The position numbers and the translations under genes were made by a program. A stretch of DNA of 64,000 nucleotides from Elysia chlorotica (Eukaryota; Mollusca; Gastropoda; Plakobranchidae). The stretch lies in the NCBI GenBank assembly GCA_003991915.1, contig RQTK01000769.1:6960-70959 (forward strand). The letters run 5' to 3'. The notes beneath the pieces were generated by a model, which saw only the letters and a list, made by a program, of their open reading frames with translations, was not told where the DNA came from and made no database searches. Shown here piece after piece: positions 48,406-62,800 of the stretch (the first letter of the stretch is position 1; every line of letters begins with the position of its first letter).

Positions 48406-49439
48406 TCCCCTCCCGCTGTATCCAAGTTCACCACCTGTTTTAATTTAAACCAGAGCAGAAGTAATAGGCTTTACATAGTAGATTAAATGGGGATTCTTGA
48501 AATGTCCTGCTTTAGAGATGGTCCGGCTGCAATAGGAACCGCTATAGCTGTGCAGTACAGTATATGTATATTGGTCTATAGATAGCAATTGTGTCCAAGT
48601 TTTGCTATGCGCAGTACATTGTTGCAAGATTTCTCTCTGTTTAGCAATTTAATAATTTGGAAGAAAAATTAACTAGTCTATAGATTTCTTAATTTCATGG
48701 CGCTTTTCATTAAAAATATCCCTTAAATTTAGGTTTCTAATTTCATACAATTGAAAAAGCTTCCTTCCAACCACTTCCTGATATTATATTTATAAGATTA
48801 AGAATTGTCTTTTTTTTTTTTTTTTGCTCTTTTCAACAGCAAAACTTTACATTCTTTTAGAAAATTTCTGTGTGCAGCTAGCTATACAGAGATTTTTTGG
48901 CAAACATCTAGATAGAGCGTAGATAAGAACACAGAAGATGAGGCGTGGTTATGGAGGGAAATAATTAGCTGTTTATCCTATTGTGCAGTCTTAAGGTCTT
49001 TAGAAAGTGCCTCTGTAGAAATTCTAGAATTTAACTATTTCTCTTATACTCTCTCCATAGAGGCACTTTAGGTCTTTAAAAATGTGGATATTGGCCACTT
49101 ATTCTAAGGGGTAGGTACCAGCTGATATTCCAAACCAGCTTGTTATATAGAATGAAAACCATTAGAACCAATTTAAATTTTTTTAAATTTACTTACATTA
49201 ATGGAAAAAATAAAAGATGATCTTAAATCTGTAAGGACAGAGCAGCAGCAATGTCTGACTCAGTCTAAGCAAACAAAATCAAGAGCTAATCTGAAATCTT
49301 GTACATTCTACATGTATTCCTACTTGTATTTATAATTGTTTGTTTAACCCATCCCTTGCAAACCAGCTTCAACCCTTTAAATCTTTTACAAACCAGATCC
49401 AAGATCTTGTTTTAATAAATTCAACACCCTGAAATCATC

Positions 49440-52400
49440 ATGGCCTCAGTATCGTCTGCTTCAGAGTTTGTCTGGAATGTTGATATGGAAGTTAATCTCT
49501 TTCATGCAATGAGGGGACACAAGCCAGCAGGTATTAATGGGATAAGTCTTAATTAATGAAACAATTTTATTACGCTTAACCCAAGTTTGCCAGCCATATT
49601 TAGCTGATTAAAAAAAAACAACCTCCGATCATCCCCTGGATCACCCACATGGGCCATCATCGACTTCGGGACCAACAAAAACTTTATCTTCACTGGTAGA
49701 GCATTTAGCTAGATCCCCACTGCCATCATTTTTTGTATTCAAACTGATTCAAGAATTGTTGCCAGACTCATCAGAGTTATGTCTGTGTGTTGTGGTGCCT
49801 CGTCCTGTTGCCATTCTCAAATCTTTGATCAGAAACCACATGAAACTTGCATCGATATGGCTCAAACTGTTACTCTGGAAGTGTAAACATGTTGTTATCA
49901 AAGCGAAATAACGCTGGATAAACTCTGCGCTCGTTGTTTTAGTCTATCATTGTCTAAGTTGTGACGTTATGAATTATGAATGAAGTACTTGGCAATTTGC
50001 GGGGGGTATTGTCAGCCCAACTATAGTCGTATTTGGCAAGGTAAGGGTTAAGATATCTTGAGTTGATACTTTGCTTCAATGATGATAAAGCAGGCTGGCA
50101 AAGCTTTTGTTTTGAATTATTGAATTTCAATTGTCATGCTTTGTGAATAGATTTTTTAAATAAAAAGTCATTATTTCGTGAAAAGACTATTATCATTTTA
50201 AATTTTAACTTTGACAGATAATTAAAAAGTAAATGTATTTTATGTTAAATGGTTTCAATAACCTTAATATTATTTATGATTTTTATACAATAAAAAAATC
50301 AGATCTTAGAATTATTTTCTGTACCAAATTGACTATTTTTATGGATTATTTCATAGGCTTCTGCTAAACGTTTTTGTTGGTGTTGTTTTTTAACATCATT
50401 AAGACCCCTAACCATTTGTGAGCAGGAAAAGAGCAACCTATATTCTAGTCATTCCAAACCCACCACCTCAAGTGTAGCTTAGAGAAATGTATGCTCTTTG
50501 GTCGATGTCACTGTATCACACATTATTTTATTTTTAATTCATAAAACTTAATCTTCTAATCAGGTCTGTAACTATTTCACGTTTCTCTTTTTAAAACTTA
50601 TGTTGTTTTGTGATTTTCTCCAGGAGTGAACCGGCATTTTCAAATGATTGCCATCCATGAAAAACTTAGTTCAGCTTGTAAAAAACTGTCATCAGATGAT
50701 GTTTGGAGGCATTTGTCTACCTTATATGATCTGCAAGCTTTGGTAAGTCATAATAATACCAGTTCGTGATTAACCACTAATACTTGTATATAGCCAATTA
50801 CATTTTATTCAGGTTTGACATATAATGTTGAATAAAATAAAATATCTCTAAATCTTAATTATATTGTTCATGGAAAGAGATACATTTATGAAACCATAGT
50901 ATGGAGGGTTTTAATCATTTAACAAAATATACTGTCAGTGAAAACAATTAAATTCTTCACAGTGCATCTCAAATTCATTCACAAACTCAGACTCAAAGAC
51001 CAATAATGAAGCGCGAAATACCCCCAATCTTTCTTCCTCTTTGTCTTAACCCCCGTGGTGCTGTGAAGTCTTCCCGAACAGCCAGATGGCCAGTCTGGGA
51101 CTGGCAAAGGTGACTGGTTTGTGAAAAGTGAGCCAATTGCTATTGCAACTACAAGCCAACAGTCACACGAATAGAACAGGCCTTAGTAATTAGTTCAACA
51201 TCCAAAGTAGCCAGCTTGTCTCACATCAGTGTGTGCGTGTATGTGTCTGTCTGTCTGTCTTTGTATCTTGTTGGACAGCGTTTGACTCTAATACGTAAAT
51301 AAGTAAAAGTATGGCTTTTATCACTAGCATCAGTGGTCCATGCGTCTTTATAGATGGGACTAAACACTGGTTACCCACGATCTCTGAAGTTGATATTTTG
51401 CCCCTTCCTCTGTCCTTCCCTGTCATAGAGATTCAGGTTATCATCACTGATATAAGTAATGACCATCATAACGTGACTGGGAGGCCAAAAATCTGCCAAA
51501 GTTTTCATTGATTTCATTTTAAGAGCCTGTATTAAGTATACTCATTCTTAAGTTTCTTGCGTGTTGTAGAAAGAAGGGTTCAACAAACCAGAGATCTCGG
51601 CTAATTATGTGTTGTTTTTTTTTGGACACCAGTTAAAATTTAAAAAATCTGCTGTCTGCAAACAAATTACAGTTTTACCACATGCCATAAGTGACGTGAA
51701 CAAAAATGGGTTGGGTTAAAGTTAAAAATGATGAACACAGACTGATGAGAATGAAAGCGGGGTCGCAACCTATAAACAACTTCCAAGGAGATTGAAGCTA
51801 CCATAATGTAATAAGTGGGGATGGGTGGAGAAAATTGATCTAAAATTTTTGGGCTTTGTGAATAGATTTTTTAAAATAAAAAGTCATTATTTGGTGAAAA
51901 GACTATATTATCATTTTAACTTTGACAGATGATTAAAAAGTAAATGTATTTTATGTTAAACGGTTTCAATAACCTTAATATTATTTATGATTTTTATACA
52001 ATAAAAATTCAGATCTTAGAATTATTTTCTGTACCAAATTGACTATTTTTATGGATTATTTCATAGGCTTCTGCTAAACGTTTTTGTTGTTTTTTTAGGA
52101 TCATTAAGACCCATAACCATTTGTAAGCAAGGAAAGAGCAACCTTTATTCAAGTCATTCCAAACCCACCACCTAAAGTGTAGCCTAGAGAAATGTATACT
52201 CTTTGGTCGACGTCACTGTATCACACATTATTTTTTTTAATTCATAAAACTTAATCTTCTAATCAGGTCTGTAACTCTTTCAGATTTCTCTTTTTGAAAC
52301 TTACATTGTTTTGTGATTTTCTCCAGGAGTGAACCGGCATTTTCAAATGATTGCCATCCATGAAAAACTTAGTTCAGCTTGTAAAAAACTGTCATCAGAT

Positions 52401-54019
52401 GATGTTTGGAGGCATTTGTCTACCTTATATGATCTGCAAGCTTTGGTAAGTCATAATAATACCAGTTGGTGATTAATCACTAATACTTGTACATAGCCAA
52501 TTACATTTTTATTCAGGTTTCACATATAATGTTGAATAAAATAAAATAGCTCTAAATCTTAATTATATTGTTCATGGAAAGAGATACATTTATGAAACCA
52601 TTGTATGGAGGGTTTTAATCATTTAACAAAATATACTGTCAGTGAAAAAAATTAAATACTTCACAGTGCATCTCAAATTCAACAAACTCAGACTCAAAGA
52701 CCAATAATGAAGCGCGAAATACCCCCAATCTTTCTTCCTCTTTGTCTTCACCCCCGTGGTGCTGTGAAGTCTCCCGAACAGCCAGATGGCCAGCCTGGGA
52801 CTGGCAAAGGTGACTGGTTTGTGAAAAGTGAAAAGTCTCACATCAGTCTGTCTGTCTGTCTTTGTGTCCTGTTGGACGGCGTTTGACTCTAATACGTAAA
52901 TAAGTCAAAGCATGACTTTTATCACCAGCATCGATGGTCCATCCGTCTTTATAGGTGAGACTAAGCACTGGTTACCCATGATCTCTAAAGTGGGTATTTT
53001 GTCCCTTCATCTGCCCTTTCCTTTCATAGAGATTCAGGTTATCATCACTGATATAAGTAATGACCATCATAACGTGACTGGGAGGCCAAAAATCCGCCAA
53101 AGTTTTCATTGATTTCATTTTAAGAGCCTGTATTAAGTATACTCATTCTTAAGTTTCTTGCGTGTTGTAGAAAGGAGGAATAAAGGGCGAAGGAAGGGAA
53201 CTCTGCACTGCTCAGCCCCGAAGGTGCTAAGCCAGTTAAATAGACTGGTGCAGAACCTGTAGTTTTCTCACAGTGAAGCAGTTAAGTGGCGCAAGTATCT
53301 TTCATCCAAGGAACTAGTACCTACCCTCAGGTTCAACAAACCAAAGATCTCGTCTAATTATGTGTTTTTTTTTTACAACAGTTACAATTTTAAAAATCTG
53401 CTGTCTGCAAACAAATTACAGTTTTACCACATGCCATAAGTGACGTGAACAAAAATGGGTTGGGTTAAAGTTAAAAATGATGAACACAGACTGATGAGAA
53501 TGAAAGCGGGGTCGCAACCTATAAACAACTTCCAAGGAGATTGAAGCTACCATAAATGTAATAGTGGGGATGGGTGGAGAAAGTTAGGCTTTAGAGGGGA
53601 ATGCAAGGGAAGAGGCAGCAGGAAAGATCATCTTAAATGTATGGAGACTCTGGATTGGCATTACTGAGTTGCACCCAATAAACGAAGTAGTTTGTCTTTC
53701 CGAGGTATATTATACCATGCTTTTCTTGAAAGGTTTCATTGAATATGAAGGTAATAAATATCTGCAGATATGTCCTTGCTGTTGTGATTTTATCTGACAA
53801 AATGTTTTATATGTTCAGGTCCATTCGAGCACTGAATTTCATATGAGACGACCCAGGTTTTTCCTTACAGTTTAAGCAGAAAGAAGTCTTAATGTACTGC
53901 ATATATACATGTTGACTTAGTTGTACTTATTTAAGAATAGAGTTACTTTAATTGCCTTGCAACCTTAATTCACCTCTCTTGAATACCCAGTGGAGAACCA
54001 AGATTAAGAAATTTATGAG

Positions 54020-54060
<41 letters not shown>

Positions 54061-55591
54061 TCTGATAAAGACAATATTGCCCTGCAAAAATAGACATCCT
54101 GTTAATTTATTAACAGTTTTGCGCTTATTTGTGTTTATATTATGTTTTGTTTTTTATCTTGCAGAACGATTCAGAAATTGTTCCCTTTCCAAATAAAAGC
54201 TTAGACTTCAGTCCTCCTGACAGCACGTCATCAAGTCTCTGTGATCGTTCCTTCCCAAGAAGTCCTTTTATCAATTCCCCTGCTAATGAGTCACAAAAGT
54301 CTGAAGGTATGTTCTTTTCCATTTCAAATTCCTTGACAAGGACCACAAAAAGATAATCTATATCTAGGAAAGGTGCATCCAGTTCCCCAAATAAGGATTT
54401 TCCTAGTGATTATGAGTTGTCAACTCTTAACTTTGTCACTTCAGTTATTTCTTAAAGCAAAACTGAGCAGCATAATTATTAACATAACCCCAGAATCTGA
54501 GGAACATCTCTTTGACTGCCAAAAGAAATTAACTTTGTAATCCAGTATATGAAAATTTATTATCCTTAGATTTGTTCAGATGTTAAAATTTTTGTGATGG
54601 TAATGTCATGTTGAGGTCACTTCCGAGGTTCCCCTATTGTTTTCTTTCTATAGCAACCCTCTTGAAACCCAACTTCCTCTTCAAGCATGTCTTTGGCATC
54701 AATAACTTGAATGAGAATTTTTAAATGCTGCTTGACAGAACATACTTTTGTAAGGCCTATTAGTGGTGCCAGTTTTGAATTAAAGAGAATAAACCAGAAA
54801 AACCTCAAACAATGGGTCTGGTTCTAGCAGAGCCAAATAAGACACATACAAACCTATCTTTTACAAAATTTGGTTTATGTGATATTTGAATTAACAGATG
54901 CCTTTTTTTAAGGTTTTCATTGACATATTATTATATGGCAGTATAACTTAAGAAATTCTTTATCTAGAAGGCCTATGACAAGACTGTTCATTCTGTACTA
55001 TTTAAATTAAAACGTTTATAATTGCAATACAGGTTGTTAGCTAATATGAAGTAATAATTGTTTTCACAACCATTTTAGCAAATCTAGTGTAATAGGTTCC
55101 GGGAAGAAGACTGAATTTTCAGCTAGAGTTTAAAAAATGCCAAGAAGCATGTTGTTTGTGCTAATTTTTAATGAGATTTTATTCAGTGAATGTCTATTTT
55201 ACATTAAGATATTTAATTAATCAGTTTGCAGCAGAGTTTTTATAAATCCATGAAATACAAATAGTAATTTGTTTTCTTTCCAGCTTCTTCAAAAAGTACT
55301 CCTAAGTCCACACCAAAGACAGATGTTAAACCCACTTCCCAGACCCCAGCATCACAGAAGTCAGAAATTTCCAGACTAGACAGTAAATCTTCCTCAGCCA
55401 AAACTCACAGTCAAAAGGGGGGAGGAGGAGGCAATGCAAGCACACCAAAGTCCACAGGAAGTACAAGTCACAATCAGGCATTGTTCACACCTGATCCTTC
55501 TCCCAAGAGAACCAAAAGGACTCGTAATGTTCCACCTCCAGGTTCAAGCCCTGCAACTCCAACAGAACCTGCAGCAAAGCGTAGGAGGTAG
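49440..55591 (+). CDS. MRGBP: MRG/MORF4L-binding protein (TIP60/NuA4 subunit, EAF7 family)
   Basis: Four exons: 49440-49530, 50624-50742 (or its duplicate 52327-52445), 54165-54306, 55284-55591; phases 1, 0, 1; 219 aa, close to the usual length of about 200. The ATG has A at -3 and G at +4, with an in-frame TAA at 49416. The EAF7 domain covers about residues 10-80: FVWNVDMEVNLFHAMRGHKP, AGVNRHFQMIAIHEKL, DDVWRHLSTLYDLQAL, DSEIVPFPNK. MRGBP links MRG15/MORF4L1 to the TRRAP-TIP60 histone acetyltransferase complex in the nucleus. The rest is Ser/Pro/Lys-rich and ends in a basic AAKRRR tail, as in animal orthologs, probably a nuclear localisation signal. The family assignment is strong; which of the two exon-2 copies is used cannot be told. 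Confidence 0.93.
50132..53583. repeat. 1.7-kb tandem duplication carrying MRGBP exon 2
   Basis: Copy 1 about 50132-51836, copy 2 about 51853-53583, starting at gctttgtgaatagatttttt and ending near gatgggtggagaaa. Exons 50624-50742 and 52327-52445 are identical. The introns differ by scattered substitutions, a roughly 90-bp extra piece in copy 1 (about 51130-51220) and a roughly 160-bp extra piece in copy 2 (about 53170-53330). Confidence 0.9.
54021..54061. repeat. (CT)n microsatellite
   Basis: CT run in MRGBP intron 2. Confidence 0.95.
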
Positions 55592-55643
55592 TGGCTTGCC
55601 TTTGATGTATGCATCTTTTTTACATTGGTTTAACTTGCAAGGA

Positions 55644-55649
55644 AATAAA
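55644..55649 (+). terminator. Putative poly(A) signal of MRGBP
   Basis: AATAAA 53 bases after the stop codon; gttttgtt-poor but T-rich sequence follows. It would give a very short 3' UTR. Confidence 0.45.
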
Positions 55650-56115
55650 GTAAAGCATTGTACAAAATCTTTATCTTTTGCTTTCAGCTCATATATATAC
55701 TTTTTTGTAGATCTGTGTTGTAGAGTTTGCATGGCAGTTGGCACCCTCTCATCTCAAATTTTGTATCCAAGGCAGAATTGATGGAGGTTTGTTATCTTTG
55801 AAACATGAGTTCAGGCCATGTAAGTAAAATACCTGTATTGCGATCAGTGTGTAACTGAATGAGCACCTCCTGTGCAAGGTACATGTGCTGAGAAAATTAT
55901 CACCCAAAGTAGGCGTTTTGATTTTGAATTTTACGGTAATTAAAAAAAAATTAACTAAAGGGAAAATGACTCAAGTCTGGAGAGAAAGAGAGAGAATCAG
56001 ACGGACAGTCACCAGACAATAAACATGAGGACATGTATATACATGTTACAACTACAACAACCAGAATTCTCTACACAAAATGATATAAAATGCTAATAAC
56101 AAAACTGAATTTTTG

Positions 56116-59100
56116 TCATTTTATTTCTGATACATTTAGACAGGTATTTCACTTAATTGATTTCTGATTCAAGTTACAGCCCCTCATATAAAAAAAAAAT
56201 TCACCAGCAATAGGAGAGGTTGCAAGAAATGTTTACAGTTTACAAGAAAACAAAAAGATGTGCTCATTCAGATGCAGCCTTTATATTCTCTTTTACAAAC
56301 TTCACTCTATATGTATAACATAAGGCAATAAGATAAAACAAATTTGAAATCAATTATATAGAGGATGTGAAACCCATAAATCTTCCAATGTCAATGTAAA
56401 ATTATATCAATTCACACATATCACAAATCTTTAAATAACATCATTGAAAAGAAATACAAAAATGTGAAAATTATGTACATATGTTATTTGAGAAATCTTA
56501 ATGTTGTATTGGGTGCCCCCAACACCAAAGTTGAACTCCAAAATGAAATAGAAATGAAGCTCGTTCTGCTTATTGGGAGTCTTTAATTCTGATTGGTACG
56601 CAATTGCTTTTTAAAACGAGAAACTCATCAAGCTTAAAAAAGGGTGAATTTTACACTTTCAAACTGTGTTTTTATCAGCAACAAGTTACTTCAGGACTAT
56701 ACAAACATGATTTGCTTTTTTTTTACAATTTAATAATAATAATTTAATAAAAATGTTCATTAGTGACAACAACAGCAAAATTGCAAAGGAATATTTTGCA
56801 TGCCATGTGTCATTTCCTTAAAACCTATCATTAAGTAAAAGGTGATCCAACAATTCCCTTTCGACATATATTAACCCTTACCTGTCCAAGCATAATTATA
56901 TTGAGTACCAGTATGTAACACAATATAAGATTCCTGTGAACTTAGCCTTTTGTAGAAATTTGGTACATATGAAGCGTTTATATATTTCTTTTACATTATG
57001 GGGTTCAAAGTAGGCAGCTTGTAATGTTTGTGAAAGCTAAAGCCCTATCTACACCAAACTAGGCCAAGCGTAGGTCGTCACTCACAGATGACAAAGTAAG
57101 CGGTCTTGGTATAAACAACCCTAACAACACAGATGCCGGCTGAAGCATGTGATACCAGGATCAAGGTCGACGATCAGCTGCGAACCGCTATTGTATTAGC
57201 ACATACACGCGAAGCTAGAGTATGGCTTCACCAGCTATCTAGGTCAAAGCATACCCAGTGGTTACGCGCATAGCTAAATGTTCAAATATATCAAAAAGTA
57301 AGCCTATTTCATAAATCATTTTCATTGTGACCTTATTTTATTACTATCTGAGACTCAATATACTACTTGGGTCTATACTTATAAAGGCAATCTAGAGAAA
57401 ATTGTGTTAGCTTTGAATCGAGAGCCGGAAAACAATGGCAGGCGTCTAACACATCACAAATCAAATTTTGCCTCCCTGTCTGAAAAAAGATTCTCAGCCC
57501 GGCATCGTAAGTTGTTATCCGGAGTGCGACATCCTGTGTATCTCGAGGAACGAAAAACCACTAAAAATAGACAGCTGCATATTGTCTGTGTCTGGCTGAG
57601 ATGGATATATGAGTTGGTATAGTCGCTCCCTAACAGGTGAAAATATACGCTGATTGTGATGGAATGATTGACAAGAGTTCAAACAAAAACTGCATACATT
57701 ATTGTAAATTTTGTCTTGAAGAGCAGCTAATTCCTGATATATGAAATTTTGCCTATCAATGCCATTTCAGAGAGATTGATAATCAAGAATGATAATTTTT
57801 CGATGTTCTTTTATCTTTCAATTGTATTCTTGGACTAGAAAATTGAAATGTAAGTATTGTAGTACTACAGCTCTGAAATAAACTGGTCCAAATATTAATA
57901 ACAATAATGATGATGTGCAGCAATAGTAAAATGTGCAATCAGAGTAAATCCTTGTGCATCAATGTCAATGAAAGAATCACTAGTCCTAAAACAAAGGTGA
58001 AATTCAGCGTACTAAATTCTGTGTCACATTATTTTCTGAAAGACATTTAAACACTAAAAATGATATTTGAAATACTGTAATTACATGCATATGACTGTAG
58101 AGTTATTTTTATGTCTGATACAATACCCTCTGTAGGCAATTAATTTTTAGTGAAAAATATTCATACAGTAGATGCTCATTTTCACACTCATGAAACAATG
58201 ATTTAAATGCTAGTTATAAAAACAAGAGACATGAAAAACATATATACATTTAGTGAGATCTAAAGACAAAGAAGATAGGCCACAGAGTACTATTGATATT
58301 CAATGCTTACTGTTACACCTCTGAGTTGCTAATGGTGCACTCCACCCACTGAACATTATAACACATAAAGTAAAAAAAAAAAAAAAAACTAGTTAGAACC
58401 ACTAATATAAAAGCTAGAAACAATACCGTCTCCAATGCTTCGCTGTGATAAAAAAATTATTGGAATGTCATAACCCCCCCCCCCCCACACACACAATATA
58501 TATATATATATCATATTAATCATCATGGTTTTCATAAATGACTGAAGTGTCACATGAGAAATAAGTTAAAATAGTCAAGTTGGAATTTTTTTTTAAAGGA
58601 AAAAATGGAAAAATCTCAAGATTTTGATGAAAGTAATCAATGCATTATACTACGCACCAAAACAAACCACAGTAATGCCTACTGAGTAATACATTTTAAT
58701 TGAAATATATATAGATTCTGACAGAGATTTTTTTGTCCTTTGGAGAAGCAAAATGGGATGAGGTCCTATAAAAATAATTAAATTCTTTCCTTTTAGAGCA
58801 CCTTAATCTATTCTTGGGGCTCTGGTTGAATTTCCCTTAAGAGAAACAATTGATTAGTCATCTTCCATATTTTCTCATATCATCTTTACAATTTGTACAA
58901 TGGATATGGTGAATAACATTGCACTTTGAAAGGGCCGTGAAAAAGATGTAAACATTCAATGAAAACTTAAAATACAAATTAAAAAAGGAAAATATTAGAC
59001 TTGTCCATACATCACTTATGACTATGAACAAGATATCTTGCATGTTCAGACATGCAGCAAAGCTTACAATCAACAATTTCTTCAATCATACTTTTACATT

Positions 59101-59885
59101 AACAAAACTAGACAGCTATGTTAAGTTAACTATAAAAATGTGCATATCATTATGCTCTTGACACAACTTGAAATGAATAGGCATGAGAAAACTATAATAA
59201 TTAATAAGAAAAGAACAATCAAGAAATATCTATATCAACATTATAGTCGATAATCAACACAAATTCTTTGAGGAATTTGCATGTGCTCCGGAAAAATTGT
59301 TTGAACAATCAAGGAAAAGAGCCCTACATACAAATTTTTTCTTTGTTCTGGTCACTTGAGAAATCAAATCCAAATTAACATGTGTAAAATTTACAATAAA
59401 ATTTAATTCAAAACTACAGGCCCTTTGCTATTTCTCCAACGCCCTCTTGATGCAACATAGAATATTTTTGAACACTCCTTTTTCTCTCATTGCAGGTAAG
59501 AGGGTGATTTACTATGAAATTAGCTATACCCATCCCACTTATTAGTATTGCAGCATTTTTTAAAACCAAGATTTGCCTACCTTCAGAGACTGATTAATAG
59601 AATTGTGTGAATTTTGCTTTGATTGCCAAATATCTATTCATATTAAATATAATTATTTATATATTTATAAATTGTAATCACATTTCAAAACTATTTCTCA
59701 CTGGGAACGTATGAACCATTACAAAAGCTGTGTCCAGCACTTCAAATTTTACATCTAAACTATACATTCATTCAAACATAAGTGTGCATCTTTAATTGTC
59801 AGTGTACATAATTGTTGTTGCACTTGTATTAATTTTGTGCTCTCTACATGTTACCAAAAAGTGCCTGTGAAGGTTTTGGCATACA
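56116..59885 (-). other. Probable long 3' UTR of the SMAP-like gene
   Basis: AT-rich sequence after the minus-strand stop at 59886. A minus-strand AATAAA near 56121 could mark its end, about 470 bases from the MRGBP poly(A) signal on the opposite strand. The part 57040-57620 is less AT-rich and may be an inserted element. Confidence 0.45.
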
Positions 59886-62800
59886 TCATTGCCATAAATT
59901 GTTGGAAAGTGTTTGGCCTGTTCCAGGATTGCCTCCCCAGCTTCCTTGCATTTGCTGTGGTCCACCCATGTTCATGGCTGCCATCTGCTGTTGCATCTAG
60001 AAGTAGAAATATAGTTTAATTTATTTTAGTACATACACGCAAACTGATATCTCACAGAGAACATTTTTGCTGGGTCTTGTATGAATTTATTTTTATTGCG
60101 ATACTTCAATTAATACTTGCTCAATTCATAAGGATGATAAGCTATGTTAAATCAATTTTTTAACAATGATTGTTTACTTAACTAGTGGTAAACTTGTACC
60201 AAAAATGATGTTTTGCAGCTTGTTAGTTTAACAATCAACCAAAAGTAATAAGGACGATATGAATGTAAAGACTATACAGTAGGTACTATAATTTTTATGA
60301 GAGGAAGTGGGTTAATTTAGTTTTTTCACAATTTCAAAGTCAATTTTTGTTGCCATAGAGTGGGCGCAACCAAAGGAATGACCCAAAGTCTTATTACAAA
60401 GGCAGTGGGGGTCTAAGTTTAAACAAGATTTTTTTTGTTTTAGGAAAAAAAACATTTTGATTGGAAAATTACTGCGATTCAGGGCAATCCTCATCATCTG
60501 GAAACAACGGTCAATTCTGGGCAGTTTAGTTAAGCCAAACCAGTAGGGGACAACAGGCAGGCCTACTTGAAAAAGCCCTAATTTAGGTACTCCATTTGGA
60601 AAAAAATTGGCATTTTTCAGGAAATTAGGTACAACCGCATCTTTACCCTACTTGGGTCATGTTAATCACAATCCATGTGTATAGGGATGGTAAAGCACTT
60701 CTGCATCAATATTGCTATACGCATTTCTTTTAAATTTTGTTATAATGCACTGCAAATAGTGTTTTTGTATAAAATTTCCCTAACACACAAATAAAATTAT
60801 TAAATTGGTTGAATCCATTTGACACAATAATAACTCTGTGTTATATAGCAAACATGGGTGAAAGCAAAAAAAAAATTCAAAAAGCCTGCAGAAGGAGTGA
60901 ACTTTGGTAAATTTACTCGAAAAAACTGCAACCAATAGCAGGATTTTTTTAAGGTACTGTTATTGTACCACTGCAGGACTGCTTTTTATATAGATTCATT
61001 GTAACCACAATAAAGAGAAAAGTGGAAACTCAAATCCTGTACCAAAAGTATAATTAATGTGAAATAAATGTTATCTTTCGCAATACACTTTTCAGAGATT
61101 TGCGAGAATATGCTATCAGTCAGATTCATGCGCAAGGTCTTTAAATAAACAAGTGGAATTCCAGAAGCGCCAATCGCGGGCACCTGGTCGCTATTTTAGC
61201 CGGTTTATCACAATACTATTCATTTTCTAAAGTAGCATGTATTATACACCAATCAGAGCACACAAACTAAGCTTTTTAATGATATCCTTCATTTTAAAAT
61301 ATGTTCAATAGTTTTTATACACCAAACGAGTGAATGCTCTCGTTCTACAGCTCAGTTTGTACCCGAGCCCGAAAAAACAGCCTGTTTAGAGTACCTAGTA
61401 GTATTGAACCTCACCTGCTGAAACTGCATCTGCTGCATTTGCTGAGGTGTGTACATGCCTCCTTGGGTGCCGGGCATCATGGCGTTGTTGTACATGCCCA
61501 TCTGGAGCAGTGTCAAGTTTTTACAAGCATGCTTTAAATATTTAATAACCTTTATATAAATCTTTTGAGAATAAAGCAAATTCATCTATGAAGCACTATA
61601 TCATTTACTATTTTTTTATGTCACACATTAAATAATCTTTTAACAATAAGAACTTCTGTAAAACATGATAAAACAAAATTTTGTTTCATCCAATGATTTG
61701 CAGTACCTTTATATAATTTACCCAAGGACCCTAATGTAATGTGATAATGTAAATGGACCATGTATATCATGCAACAAAATCTCAAAGCCCAGATAGACTA
61801 TTGATGAGAAGGTTGATGATTTTGCAACATACATTCACAATAGAAGCAATGGCAGGCTTATCAGTAAATAATTCAGTGATGATGGTGACAAAAAGTGAAA
61901 AAGGAGGAAAATTTTTTGGCGTCCACCCAAAAATCTATTTTTCATAACATACTAATTTAAAGTCATTAAGCATGTAAACGGTGAAAAAGACATTTTAATT
62001 GAAAGAAAAAAGGCTACAGTTTGCAAACCTGCAACAGTTTTTATTCTACCTTTAGTGGTTCAAAAGATTTGAATTTTAGCAAAACCCTGAAAATAATGCA
62101 ATGTCATGGGCATTGATGGCTAAATATTGTGAATCCTTTGAGTTGTAGGATTATAAACAGTCTAAAGCTAGCTATAGTTCTATTAATACTTATAAAATAA
62201 TAAATATTATAAATTTATAGGCCAACAATTAAGTATCCCCATGCTAACATCTCTTATTGGAGGGCCCATTTCTTGATTTAAGTTTCACACGTCTCTAACC
62301 ACTCGAATCTGAATTTCTTTTTCACTGTAGCGTCTATTTCCTTAGCACGTCCGATTTGCTCTTATTCAGTCGTCATGGCGATACCGGCTGTTGTTTAATT
62401 ACCAAGGTCTAGATTCTAAAACCTAGAACATTATCAGTGTTGTATCAAATAAAAGAATAGTGCTTTATCTTTTTCTGCACCTAGATACATGTAACTAGCT
62501 TTCGACCAAGACATAGAATCTAGTGTGAATTTGAATGGACTTAACAAGATTGACGATCGGTTAGAGTCTAGATATTTAATCTAGACTCTAAGTGATCACG
62601 GAGGAAGAACTAGAATTTTGATCAGCCAAATGGGCGTCTACCTTTGACAAAAAGTTTTCTTTTCAGTTTTGCTTAGACTAGTTTCAGCGTATTTTTTCTG
62701 ACCAGTAAGTTACAAATCGTGTTTGAAAAGGTAAACAGTACATGTAAACACTGTGAGATCACTCATTCAGCTTAGCTAGCGCTAGAACGGTGGCGGGTAA

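Noticed and set aside
55434..55781. 115-codon plus frame over the MRGBP last exon
   Set aside because: Out of frame with the coding frame that ends in AAKRRR; no family resemblance.
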